The notes: generated by a model from the sequence alone, not told the origin. DNA of 5,528 nt from Clostridia bacterium (GCA_017452565.1 JAFTMF010000111.1:1-5528); one strand, 5' to 3'. Shown: positions 1 to 5,162, counted from the first letter of the stretch. A program made the numbers and translations.

Positions 1-75
1 ATAAACTTTGGGATTTGTCAATCGAGTTTGCACATTCTTTCTAAAGTAGCACGGCACGTGATTTTAGAAAAGTTT

Positions 76-218
76 TCGTCCACCTTTTTCAAAAGGTGGC
101 GCAGTGGAGGGCGCGCCGCCCTCCTCGCCCTCCGCAGAGGGCGAAACTCTCTTGCGGCGTTTCTTTTTTGCGAACTTTTTTCTTTGCGCCTCCTTCGTGC
201 AAAGAAAAAAGTGGACGA
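76..218. repeat. Nested inverted-repeat element with terminal TCGTCCAC/GTGGACGA
   Basis: The block is bounded by TCGTCCAC (76-83) and its exact reverse complement GTGGACGA (211-218). Inside are four further perfect hairpins. CCACCTTTT pairs 80-88 with 91-99. GGAGGGCG pairs 106-113 with 117-124. CGCCCTC pairs 126-132 with 137-143. ACTTTTTTCTTTGC pairs 174-187 with 199-212, a 14-base stem. The octamer CGCCCTCC is also directly repeated at 117-124 and 126-133. Bounded nested palindromes with no coding capacity look like a non-autonomous palindromic intergenic repeat (REP- or MITE-like). The identity is inferred; no target-site duplication was recognised. One or more stems may also work as terminators. 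Confidence 0.5.
174..212. repeat. Perfect 14-base stem hairpin
   Basis: ACTTTTTTCTTTGC at 174-187 is matched exactly by GCAAAGAAAAAAGT at 199-212 around an 11-base loop. It is the longest stem in the left intergenic region. No T-tract follows on either strand, so a plain intrinsic terminator is not the best reading; it is more likely a structural part of the surrounding repeat element. Confidence 0.6.
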
Positions 219-259
219 GCGATCAGCACGGCGCAACGCCTCGGTGCAGACCGTTTGAT

Positions 260-369
260 GCCGTCTTCGACGGCGGACCGTCCGGGAGGCCGGTCCCTAC
301 GAGTGCGGTAGAAACCGCTTCCGCAGGGTCTGCGCAAACCGTGTCCGTAGGGGCGAACTGCGTTCGCCC
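260..369. repeat. String of short perfect hairpins (palindromic intergenic repeat)
   Basis: Consecutive hairpins are visible: GCCGTC 260-265 with GACGGC 269-274; GGACCG 275-280 with CGGTCC 291-296; GCGGT 305-309 with ACCGC 314-318; GCAG/CTGC near 323-333; and GGGCGAAC 351-358 with GTTCGCCC 362-369. The phrase GTAGGGGCGAAC followed by its inverted copy is the style of palindromic repeat that I recall as scattered between genes in Oscillospiraceae-like genomes, though that recollection is not checked here. A structured RNA is the alternative reading, but no known RNA family was recognised. Confidence 0.45.
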
Positions 370-423
370 GCAGCTTGTCTGCCGTTCCTCGGTGCGGTGG
401 GGAGTCCTTTTCCACCACCCCTC

Positions 424-452
424 TTGACAAACGTGCTAATTTGTGATATAAT
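424..452 (+). promoter_or_regulatory. Sigma-A promoter for the small membrane protein
   Basis: A consensus -35 box TTGACA at 424-429 and a consensus -10 box TATAAT at 447-452 are separated by 17 bases, the ideal spacing. Transcription should start near 459, giving a leader of about two dozen bases before the ATG at 483. The leader carries an AAGGAGG ribosome binding site at 469-475 with 7 bases to the start codon. A GTGCTA/TAGCAC dyad overlaps this promoter (see separate entry). Confidence 0.85.
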
Positions 453-460
453 CATAGCAC
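433..460. promoter_or_regulatory. Candidate operator dyad GTGCTA...TAGCAC
   Basis: GTGCTA at 433-438 and its exact reverse complement TAGCAC at 455-460 flank a 16-base centre that contains the -10 box. The half-sites sit in the promoter spacer and at the predicted transcription start, where a bound repressor would block RNA polymerase. Six-base half-sites can arise by chance, so the operator role is inference from position and symmetry. No regulator is identifiable from the sequence. Confidence 0.35.
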
Positions 461-482
461 AAAACAACAAGGAGGTACTCTA

Positions 483-830
483 ATGAAACTAAGAACCAAA
501 TCTTCGATCGCATTTCTGCTATTGCTGATTCCCATTGTATATCTGCTGACAACCGCGTTTTTTGGGGTACTGGCAAGCATATTGGAGCAACCGATGAACA
601 GAGACGGACTCTACGTATTGTTCGCAGCCATCGCCATTTTCCTCTTGCTCACCGCTCCTTTGATTGTCATCATCTGCAGTATCGGCAGCCTTGCCTTCCA
701 AGTAATGGCTTACAAGTCCGCAGGCCTGCGTATCACAACCGTCCTGATGACGGTTGCATCCTTTGCCTTTATCATCGTCAGCCTGCTCCTCGCACAGAAA
801 CTGCTGATTGCTATGATGTTCTCTACCTAA
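483..830 (+). CDS. Small three-helix membrane protein of unknown function
   Basis: A 115-residue protein with no family that I recognise. It is strongly hydrophobic, with three predicted membrane segments at about residues 8-32, 43-70 and 82-110. A basic N-terminus (MKLRTK) suggests that this end faces the cytoplasm. Short polar links lie between helices (EQPMNRDG near 35-42 and AYKSAGLR near 76-83). There is no signal-peptidase site, metal motif or catalytic signature. The ATG is supported by an AAGGAGG site 7 bases upstream and a consensus promoter, so it is very likely expressed as a single-gene transcript ending at the hairpin 848-882. It converges on azlD, with no sign of a shared role. 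It could be a stress or envelope accessory protein, but nothing in the sequence fixes a function. Confidence 0.8.
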   Translation: MKLRTKSSIAFLLLLIPIVYLLTTAFFGVLASILEQPMNRDGLYVLFAAIAIFLLLTAPLIVIICSIGSLAFQVMAYKSAGLRITTVLMTVASFAFIIVSLLLAQKLLIAMMFST

Positions 831-847
831 ACAATAACGATAACCGA

Positions 848-882
848 AAAGCGCTTGCAAATCTGCGATTTGCAAGCGCTTT
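848..882. terminator. Bidirectional intrinsic terminator between convergent genes
   Basis: A perfect 16-base stem pairs AAAGCGCTTGCAAATC (848-863) with its reverse complement (867-882) around a TGC loop. On the plus strand the arm ends in TTT and is followed by a T-containing stretch. On the minus strand it also ends in TTT. It lies 18 bases past the stop of the upstream plus-strand gene and 7 bases past the stop of azlD on the other strand, the expected place for a terminator serving both. Confidence 0.8.
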
Positions 883-888
883 CATTCA

Positions 889-1215
889 TTAAAACACCAA
901 CTGCACCAGGAGCATATAGCAGACCGTCCCTCCGGCGATGGAGAGGAGCATCTGCCGCCGCCACAGATGGAGCGCCACTACTACCGCCAGTGCGATCAGC
1001 TCGGGGATACCGTAGGAGGGGGCAAAGAGGCTGACGTTCTTGAGGCAGTAGACAACCAGCAAGCCGAACATTGCCGAGGGGAGGACATTCCCCAGATAGC
1101 GGATATACTTCGGCGTGGGCTTGCCTGCCGGGAACAGCAGGAAGGGCGCAAATCGGGTAATCATAATGCCCAGCGCCAACAGTGCGATGGTAATCAGAAG
1201 CTGCATAGTGGTCAC
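889..1215 (-). CDS. azlD: AzlD-type branched-chain amino acid exporter small subunit
   Basis: A 108-residue membrane protein, the usual length for AzlD. It partners with AzlC in the cytoplasmic membrane to export branched-chain amino acids or their analogues, as shown for AzlCD/BrnFE in other bacteria. Family signatures are visible: the first helix with TRFAPFLLF (residues 20-28), the LPSAMFGLLVVYCLK stretch (45-59), and two C-terminal helices at about 70-85 and 89-108. The start is GTG: its GTGA overlaps the azlC stop by 4 bases, and GAGG lies 4 bases upstream on the minus strand. The ATG three codons in lacks a well-spaced site. It is the last gene of the operon, ending just before the shared hairpin. 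The exact substrate cannot be read from the sequence. Confidence 0.92.
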   Translation of the reverse strand: MTTMQLLITIALLALGIMITRFAPFLLFPAGKPTPKYIRYLGNVLPSAMFGLLVVYCLKNVSLFAPSYGIPELIALAVVVALHLWRRQMLLSIAGGTVCYMLLVQLVF

Positions 1216-1946
1216 TTCGCCTCACCGCCCTTTTCTTCCTCCGCTTTCTCTTCCTTAGGCAGAGGCTTTCTCAGCAGAGTCAGACCCAGCAGAATGGCGA
1301 TCATCGCAGGGATGATAAAGCTGTCCGCCGAGAAGATCAGCAGGCAAATCAGCGACAGAACCAGCCCCAAGAGCGAGGGGATGTGATTTTTCTCCTTCTT
1401 CCACTGCTCCATAAAAATCACCACGAACATAGCGGTCATCACGAAGTCGATGCCCTCGGTGGAAAAGGGGATCAGCCCGCCGAAGATACCGCCTACGGTG
1501 GAGCCTGCCACCCAGTAGATCTGATTCAGCAGAGTGACCGCAAAATAGAACTTCCCGTGGTCGATCCCCTCGGGGATCTTGGCGGTGTAATTGATGGAAA
1601 AGGTCTCGTCGCACAGACCAAAGATGAGATAGAACTTCTTGAGTCCCATTCCCTTGTAGCGATCCAGCATAGAGATGCCGTAAAAGAGATGGCGGGCGTT
1701 GATCATCAACGCCAATGCCAGCGCCTGGGCAGGGGCAAATGCCGCCGTCAGAAGTCCCACCGCCACGAACTGGATAGAACCGCCGAAGATCAGCAGGCTC
1801 ATCAAAAGAGGATACCAAAAGGAAAACCCTGCCGCACTCATCAGAATGCCGAAGGTGAGCCCCAAAAATCCGAAGCCGGCTAAAATGGGGATGGTTGCAG
1901 GGAATGCCGCTTTGAAAGCAGGCAACCACTTATTTGTCTGTTTCAT
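1212..1946 (-). CDS. azlC: AzlC-type branched-chain amino acid exporter large subunit
   Basis: A 244-residue polytopic membrane protein, the normal length for AzlC. With AzlD it forms an exporter of the LIV-E/AzlC class, which in characterised members moves leucine, isoleucine, valine or their toxic analogues out of the cell. Family blocks are clear: FGGSIQF (54-60), NARHLFYGISM (83-93), the CDETFS block (112-117) corresponding to the usual TDE motif, and GIDFVMTAMFVVI (165-177). The last 18 residues are a charged, Lys/Glu-rich cytoplasmic tail. The ATG has AGGAAG 5 bases upstream on the minus strand. The gap to the upstream phosphatase-like gene is 56 bases and carries three 9-base repeats. 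No T-box or other leucine-responsive leader is visible, so expression probably depends on the promoter near 3030-3058. Confidence 0.93.
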   Translation of the reverse strand: MKQTNKWLPAFKAAFPATIPILAGFGFLGLTFGILMSAAGFSFWYPLLMSLLIFGGSIQFVAVGLLTAAFAPAQALALALMINARHLFYGISMLDRYKGMGLKKFYLIFGLCDETFSINYTAKIPEGIDHGKFYFAVTLLNQIYWVAGSTVGGIFGGLIPFSTEGIDFVMTAMFVVIFMEQWKKEKNHIPSLLGLVLSLICLLIFSADSFIIPAMIAILLGLTLLRKPLPKEEKAEEEKGGEAK

Positions 1947-1969
1947 ATATACTTCCTAAAACTATCCGA

Positions 1970-1996
1970 ATAAACTGCATAAACTGCATAAACTGC
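1970..1996. repeat. Three tandem copies of a 9-base repeat upstream of azlC
   Basis: ATAAACTGC occurs three times without interruption or mismatch at 1970-1978, 1979-1987 and 1988-1996 (GCAGTTTAT on the azlC strand). The array fills half of the gap between the phosphatase-like stop codon and the azlC ribosome binding site. Perfect short tandem arrays can change copy number by slippage, here altering only spacing, or may be repeated protein-binding sites. No function is shown. Confidence 0.8.
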
Positions 1997-2002
1997 ACCG
2001 GT

Positions 2003-2551
2003 TCACTTTCTCCGTGCGGATCGGATGGCGTTTTGCAGAGCACGGGCATTGCGCCGTACCCGATAGCGCAGAGCGGGCGTCCACACTCGGATGCCCAGCG
2101 CCTTGCAGGTGAGTCGGTACACCAGCGGATTGGGACGGTAACGGGGATTGTCCCAGATTTGCCACTCATCCTGCCCAAGATAGCGGGAAATTGCTGCCGC
2201 AATGGCCGCACTGCGGGACTGTCCCGCATCACAGCAGACAAGGAGCGTGTCGATCCTGTCAGCTTCGCCCGATGCCGTTTCCGCGAGCTCGTCCACAAAC
2301 GTGCGGATTTGTGCCGCCAGTGCATCGTTATAGGAGCGTGCTCCCAAAGCGGTCACGTCGTCGAAATACAGCACCAGACGTCGGGGGATGTCTGCCAGCT
2401 TCGTCTCGTCTTGCATATGGGAGGAGGAGAGGATCACGGCAGTGCGGGAGAAATCCACCTCGCCTTCCCTCAGATCTGCCCAAAATCCCTTCACCGAGTT
2501 AATCCGGATGGATGGAGGAAGAATGATCGAATTTGCTTGTTTGCTTGCCAT
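2003..2551 (-). CDS. Dual-specificity/tyrosine phosphatase-like protein with CX5R loop
   Basis: A soluble protein of 182 residues. The central CCDAGQSRSAAIAAAI segment carries the CX5R phosphate-binding loop of cysteine-dependent protein phosphatases: nucleophile C107, then DAGQS, then R113, after a hydrophobic strand (TLLV) and before a helix, as in that fold. The FDD at 63-65 is a plausible source of the general acid. The His that normally precedes the nucleophile is Cys106 here. The C-terminus is very basic (many Arg from 155 on), which may bind nucleic acid or membrane. The start chosen is ATG at 2551, with GAGG 6 bases upstream. A GTG at 2563 (186 residues) overlaps the DUF1810 stop by 4 bases but has its AAGGAG only 2 bases away. 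It lies in an operon with DUF1810 and azlCD. Activity and substrate are unproven; it could act on a phosphoprotein, a nucleotide or an inositol phosphate. Confidence 0.72.
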   Translation of the reverse strand: MASKQANSIILPPSIRINSVKGFWADLREGEVDFSRTAVILSSSHMQDETKLADIPRRLVLYFDDVTALGARSYNDALAAQIRTFVDELAETASGEADRIDTLLVCCDAGQSRSAAIAAAISRYLGQDEWQIWDNPRYRPNPLVYRLTCKALGIRVWTPALRYRVRRNARALQNAIRSARRK

Positions 2552-2559
2552 AGACGTCC

Positions 2560-2988
2560 TCACAGCTCCTTCTCGATGTGTCTCATAGTCAGCTGGTCGA
2601 ACTCGCCGCCGTAAAAGCGTTGCAACACCTGGTAAAATACACGGTTGTCCTCTGCGGCGTGATAGAACAGCGTCATACTGGATTTCAGCTTGATAGCGTC
2701 AATCCATCCCAAAATCGCCTCGGCATCCGATCCGGGACAGTCCAGCAGTGCACGGGAGATTTCCTGCAGGTGCTCGCCGAGATAGGGATCGGCGGCAAAG
2801 GCGGCCGCTTCTTCCAGATTCTCGATGGCATAATACTGTGCCGTAGGGCTTCTGCCCAACCCCTTGATTTGGGGGAAGATAAACCACATCCAGTGGGAGC
2901 GCTTCTGCCCTTCCCGAATCTCGGCCAGCGCACCCTCATACATCCCGCGGTGGGCTTCGTAAAACCGATCCAGATTGATTTCGTTCAT
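2560..2988 (-). CDS. DUF1810 family protein
   Basis: A 142-residue soluble protein matching DUF1810 along its whole length, which is the usual size of the family. Diagnostic blocks are SHWMWFIFPQIKGLG (residues 31-45), SPTAQYYAI (47-55) and DAIKLKSSMTLF (97-108). The biochemical role of the family is not established; some members have been labelled calpastatin-like without good support. No signal peptide or membrane helix is present, so it is cytoplasmic. The ATG is supported by AAAGGAG 9 bases upstream on the minus strand, and a TTGCCA/TATACT promoter lies just beyond. It is the first gene of the operon that continues into the phosphatase-like gene and azlCD, separated from the next coding region by a few bases or overlapping it, depending on which start is used. 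Confidence 0.88.
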   Translation of the reverse strand: MNEINLDRFYEAHRGMYEGALAEIREGQKRSHWMWFIFPQIKGLGRSPTAQYYAIENLEEAAAFAADPYLGEHLQEISRALLDCPGSDAEAILGWIDAIKLKSSMTLFYHAAEDNRVFYQVLQRFYGGEFDQLTMRHIEKEL

Positions 2989-3029
2989 ACCTATCTGCTC
3001 CTTTCACACGTTTTCGAAAAGATAGATAC

Positions 3030-3058
3030 AGTATATCATCTTTTCCCGCTCTTGGCAA
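3030..3058 (-). promoter_or_regulatory. Promoter of the DUF1810-phosphatase-azlCD operon
   Basis: On the minus strand, TTGCCA (plus positions 3053-3058) and TATACT (3030-3035) are 17 bases apart, five of six matches at each box to the consensus. Transcription would start near 3023 and enter DUF1810 after a leader of about 35 bases. It is divergent from the repressor promoter, with 32 bases between the two -35 boxes, so the nested operator at 3101-3146 does not cover it. The -10 region includes an ATATAC stretch that could allow small shifts in the start point. Confidence 0.65.
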
Positions 3059-3090
3059 TAGCGGATTTCTAAGAAATTTGCAAAAACCTC

Positions 3091-3119
3091 TTGACAAATC
3101 GGTCTATTGATGATAGACT
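3091..3119 (+). promoter_or_regulatory. Promoter of the repressor-M56 peptidase operon
   Basis: A consensus -35 TTGACA (3091-3096) lies 17 bases from TAGACT (3114-3119). TGA immediately precedes the -10, forming an extended -10 element. Transcription should start near 3126. The -10 box is itself the right half of the first operator dyad, so binding of the repressor and of RNA polymerase should exclude each other. A strong AAAGGAGG site (3147-3154) stands 8 bases before the ATG at 3163. Confidence 0.8.
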
Positions 3120-3146
3120 AAATATACAGTCTATCATCAATAGACC
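3101..3146. promoter_or_regulatory. Nested double operator for the BlaI-family repressor
   Basis: Positions 3101-3119 and 3128-3146 are perfect 19-base inverted copies with an 8-base AT-rich centre. Each arm is itself a dyad: GTCTAT (3102-3107) / ATAGAC (3113-3118), and GTCTAT (3129-3134) / ATAGAC (3140-3145). This gives two dimer sites with centres about 27 bases apart. Site 1 covers the spacer and -10 of the promoter; site 2 lies in the leader before the ribosome binding site. BlaI and MecI bind paired dyads at their own promoters, so this is very likely the autoregulatory operator of the gene that follows. The half-site differs from the classical TACA/TGTA core. Confidence 0.82.
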
Positions 3147-3162
3147 AAAGGAGGTCAACAGT

Positions 3163-3525
3163 ATGGAAGAATACAAGTTGGGTGCTGTGGAAACCCGTTT
3201 TGCGGAGATTATCTGGGCGAGAGAGCCCCTTTCCTCGGGAGAGCTGGTGAAGCTGTGCGAGGAGCAACTGGATTGGAAGAAATCCACCACCTACACCGTA
3301 CTGAAAAAGCTGTGCGAGCGTGGGATATTCCAACACGAAGGCGGTCGCGTGACCTCCCTCGTCTCCAAAGAAGATTACTTCGCCGGTCAAAGCCGTCAGT
3401 TCGTGGAGGAAACCTTTGACGGTTCTCTGCCCGCCTTTATTGCGGCCTTTACACGGCGCTCTTCCCTCTCCCCCGAGGAGGCGGAGGAGATTCGCCGTCT
3501 CATCGACCAAATGAAGGAGGAATAA
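3163..3525 (+). CDS. BlaI/MecI/CopY-family transcriptional repressor
   Basis: A 120-residue DNA-binding protein of the penicillinase-repressor family. The N-terminal winged helix spans about residues 5-70. WKKSTTYTVLKKLCERG (38-54) is the highly characteristic recognition-helix region, followed by the wing FQHEGGRVTSLV (57-68). Residues 75-120 form the dimerisation helices, ending SPEEAEEIRRLIDQM. The start at 3163 has an ideal AAAGGAGG site; longer frames would begin inside the promoter. It should repress its own operon through the nested operator just upstream, and be relieved when the neighbouring M56 protease is activated. Aligned by eye to staphylococcal BlaI, the cleavage point Asn-Phe corresponds to Ala95-Phe96, so the Phe is kept but the Asn is not. 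A role in beta-lactam resistance is not implied, since no beta-lactamase gene is in view. Confidence 0.93.
   Translation: MEEYKLGAVETRFAEIIWAREPLSSGELVKLCEEQLDWKKSTTYTVLKKLCERGIFQHEGGRVTSLVSKEDYFAGQSRQFVEETFDGSLPAFIAAFTRRSSLSPEEAEEIRRLIDQMKEE
3514..3520 (+). promoter_or_regulatory. Ribosome binding site of the M56 gene inside the repressor gene
   Basis: AAGGAGG lies within the last codons of the repressor gene, 13 bases before the ATG at 3534. The spacing is longer than usual, which may make translation of the protease weaker and partly dependent on ribosomes finishing the repressor. No better start codon was found near the site. Confidence 0.6.
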
Positions 3526-3533
3526 GCAATTTT

Positions 3534-5159
3534 ATGGAAGCGATTTTTCTCACCGTTCTGAATATGAGCCTCACGGCAAGCTGGATTCTCCTTGCTCTGT
3601 TTCTGCTGAGATTCCTGCTGCGCCGTGCTCCCCGATGGCTGTTCTGCCTGTTGTGGATTCCCGTCGCCCTGCGGCTCGCCCTTCCCTTTACCGTGGAGAG
3701 CGTGCTCAGCCTGCTTCCCAGCGGCGAGCCTATTCCGCAGAATATTCTAATCGCCGGCATCCCCGAGGTGCACACCGGCATTGACGCCGTCAACGCAGTG
3801 GTGAACCCTTTCATTGCCCAAGAATTGGCACCGTCAACAAAAGCCGACGTCACTCCCGCACTGGTGATCGCCTTGGTTGCCGCTATCCTATGGATTGCGG
3901 GCATCGTCCTCTTGCTCGCCCACGCCCTGATCGGCTATCTTCGCCTTGCCCGTCGGGTGCAGATTTCCGCTCCTTTGGAAGATAGCGGCAAGATCAACGA
4001 TCCCCGCATCCGCATCTGCGACGGCATTGACACGCCCTTTATTTTGGGCATCTTCCGTCCCCACATCTATCTGCCCTCGGCGATGGATGCTGCTGCCATC
4101 TCCCACGTTATCGCCCACGAGAAAGCCCATCTTACAAGGCTCGATCATTGGTGGAAGCCGCTGGGCTATCTGCTTCTGACCCTGCACTGGTTCAATCCCT
4201 TGGTGTGGATTGCCTATATCTTCTTCTGCCGTGATTTGGAGACGGCTTGCGACGAAAAGGTGATCGGCAAAATGGACGGCGAGGACAAGGCGGCTTATTC
4301 GGAGGCGCTCCTTTCCTGCAGTCTGCCCAAGATGCGTATCACCGCCTGCCCGCTGGCATTCGGCGAGGTTGGAGTGAAGGGACGGATCAAGTCCATCCTC
4401 CACTACAAAAAGCCCACGGTATGGGTGATCGGTGCGGTAGTGATCGCCGCGGCGGTGCTGGTGGTGGGATTTTGGACGAATCCGGTGGGAACGAAATCTC
4501 CTCTTTATCAAGCGGGAATCCCTTCCTCATCCCAAGTCGTTGGCCAAGTCGTTGTCTTGAAAATAATCGCTCCTTGGGAAAATACACCTTATCCGGATGC
4601 CTTTCCTGCTATCGGAGAGGACTACTTCTACGGAATAGACGACAACGGAAACTATTACTATGTGCATTGGGACAATACTTCTAAACTGCAAGAGGGAAAT
4701 ATTGTGACCGTCCAATATAAGTTAGATAAAATCAAGTTTCATCCTCAATCCCTAGACTCCTATGGATTTCAAGCAGAATACGAAATTGAACCATGGATAG
4801 TTTACCTCAACCGCACTTCTGCCGTTCATGTCAGCAGTAATTCTTACTATAGCTATGACAGCATCATCTATGACTTTGACAAAGACGGAATTGAGGACGA
4901 ATGTGTATTAGGATACGGCCCAACCTCAGGTGTATTTACCTTCACTTTTACCGTGAAGCGAGACGTAGAATACTTGTATCACGATTTATATTATAACTTT
5001 GATATACCTCAAAAAATGTACTTCCGTATCAGCACTGCAGGATATGTAGATAAGTTACAGGTTTGTATGGAGTATAAGAACACCACCGAATACTACGATA
5101 TTATTATAGAAGACGGTCATACCTCACTCCGTAACAGTAAGGATCAACCGCTCAAATAA
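3534..5159 (+). CDS. M56 (BlaR1/MecR1-type) membrane metallopeptidase with a non-PBP sensor domain
   Basis: A 541-residue membrane-bound signal transducer. Membrane segments lie at about residues 5-30, 35-52, 107-132 and 295-314. The zinc protease site is HEKAH (His195, Glu196, His199), with the downstream DLETACDE block (234-241) supplying the probable third ligand, Glu236; the HWFNPLVW stretch (218-225) is also typical of M56. This part faces the cytoplasm in BlaR1. The extracellular part (about 320-541) is not a penicillin-binding transpeptidase domain: no SXXK or KTG motif is seen. It holds an Asp-rich DFDKDGIEDE (447-456), which may bind calcium, followed by YGPTSGVFTFTFTV (461-474), as in other clostridial M56 proteins. 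The gene follows the repressor by 8 bases and shares its promoter, so it probably senses an envelope signal and triggers repressor cleavage. Base composition falls sharply from about 4500 onward. Confidence 0.9.
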   Translation: MEAIFLTVLNMSLTASWILLALFLLRFLLRRAPRWLFCLLWIPVALRLALPFTVESVLSLLPSGEPIPQNILIAGIPEVHTGIDAVNAVVNPFIAQELAPSTKADVTPALVIALVAAILWIAGIVLLLAHALIGYLRLARRVQISAPLEDSGKINDPRIRICDGIDTPFILGIFRPHIYLPSAMDAAAISHVIAHEKAHLTRLDHWWKPLGYLLLTLHWFNPLVWIAYIFFCRDLETACDEKVIGKMDGEDKAAYSEALLSCSLPKMRITACPLAFGEVGVKGRIKSILHYKKPTVWVIGAVVIAAAVLVVGFWTNPVGTKSPLYQAGIPSSSQVVGQVVVLKIIAPWENTPYPDAFPAIGEDYFYGIDDNGNYYYVHWDNTSKLQEGNIVTVQYKLDKIKFHPQSLDSYGFQAEYEIEPWIVYLNRTSAVHVSSNSYYSYDSIIYDFDKDGIEDECVLGYGPTSGVFTFTFTVKRDVEYLYHDLYYNFDIPQKMYFRISTAGYVDKLQVCMEYKNTTEYYDIIIEDGHTSLRNSKDQPLK

Positions 5160-5162
5160 TCC

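Larger units (their letters stand above)
1..423. other. Gene-free, hairpin-rich intergenic region
   Basis: No credible gene was found in this stretch. Several open frames of 60-110 codons exist on both strands, but they overlap each other, are rich in Arg and low-complexity runs, lack good ribosome binding sites and run straight through perfect palindromes. The DNA is instead dominated by short inverted repeats: a loose pair TTTCTAAA (38-45) / TTTAGAAA (63-70), a cluster at 76-218 and a second cluster at 260-369, annotated separately. The first pair could be the end of an upstream transcript, but no clear T-tract follows. The final 50 bases before the promoter hold nothing recognisable. Confidence 0.7.

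Noticed and set aside
76..369. CRISPR array
   Set aside because: The repeats are palindromes of different sequence, not identical direct repeats with even spacers.
18..430. Overlapping open frames of 62-113 codons on both strands in the left intergenic region
   Set aside because: They lie across perfect palindromes, have Arg/Ala-rich low-complexity products, and none has a convincing ribosome binding site or promoter.
827..1225. A 132-codon minus-strand frame overlapping azlD
   Set aside because: It is in a different frame from azlD, whose product matches its family along its full length; the product of this frame resembles no protein family.
1255..1929. A 224-codon minus-strand frame and a 166-codon plus-strand frame within azlC
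   Set aside because: Both are shadows of azlC, lacking ribosome binding sites and family-like sequence.
1947..2002. T-box or other leucine-responsive leader before azlC
   Set aside because: The gap is only 56 bases, and no T-box sequence or terminator/antiterminator pair is present.
1934..2614. A 226-codon plus-strand frame opposite the phosphatase-like gene
   Set aside because: It is Cys/Arg/His-rich, has no start signals, and the opposite strand carries a gene with a recognisable CX5R loop and operon context.
3091..3162. N-terminal extension of the repressor by 24 codons
   Set aside because: It would begin inside the -35 box and translate the operator; the ATG at 3163 has an ideal ribosome binding site.
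3888..4511. A 207-codon minus-strand frame opposite the M56 gene
   Set aside because: It is antisense to the conserved zinc-protease region and has no start signals.
3534..5159. True beta-lactam sensor BlaR1/MecR1
   Set aside because: The extracellular part has no SXXK or KTG motif, and no beta-lactamase or PBP2a gene is in the window; only the membrane protease part matches.
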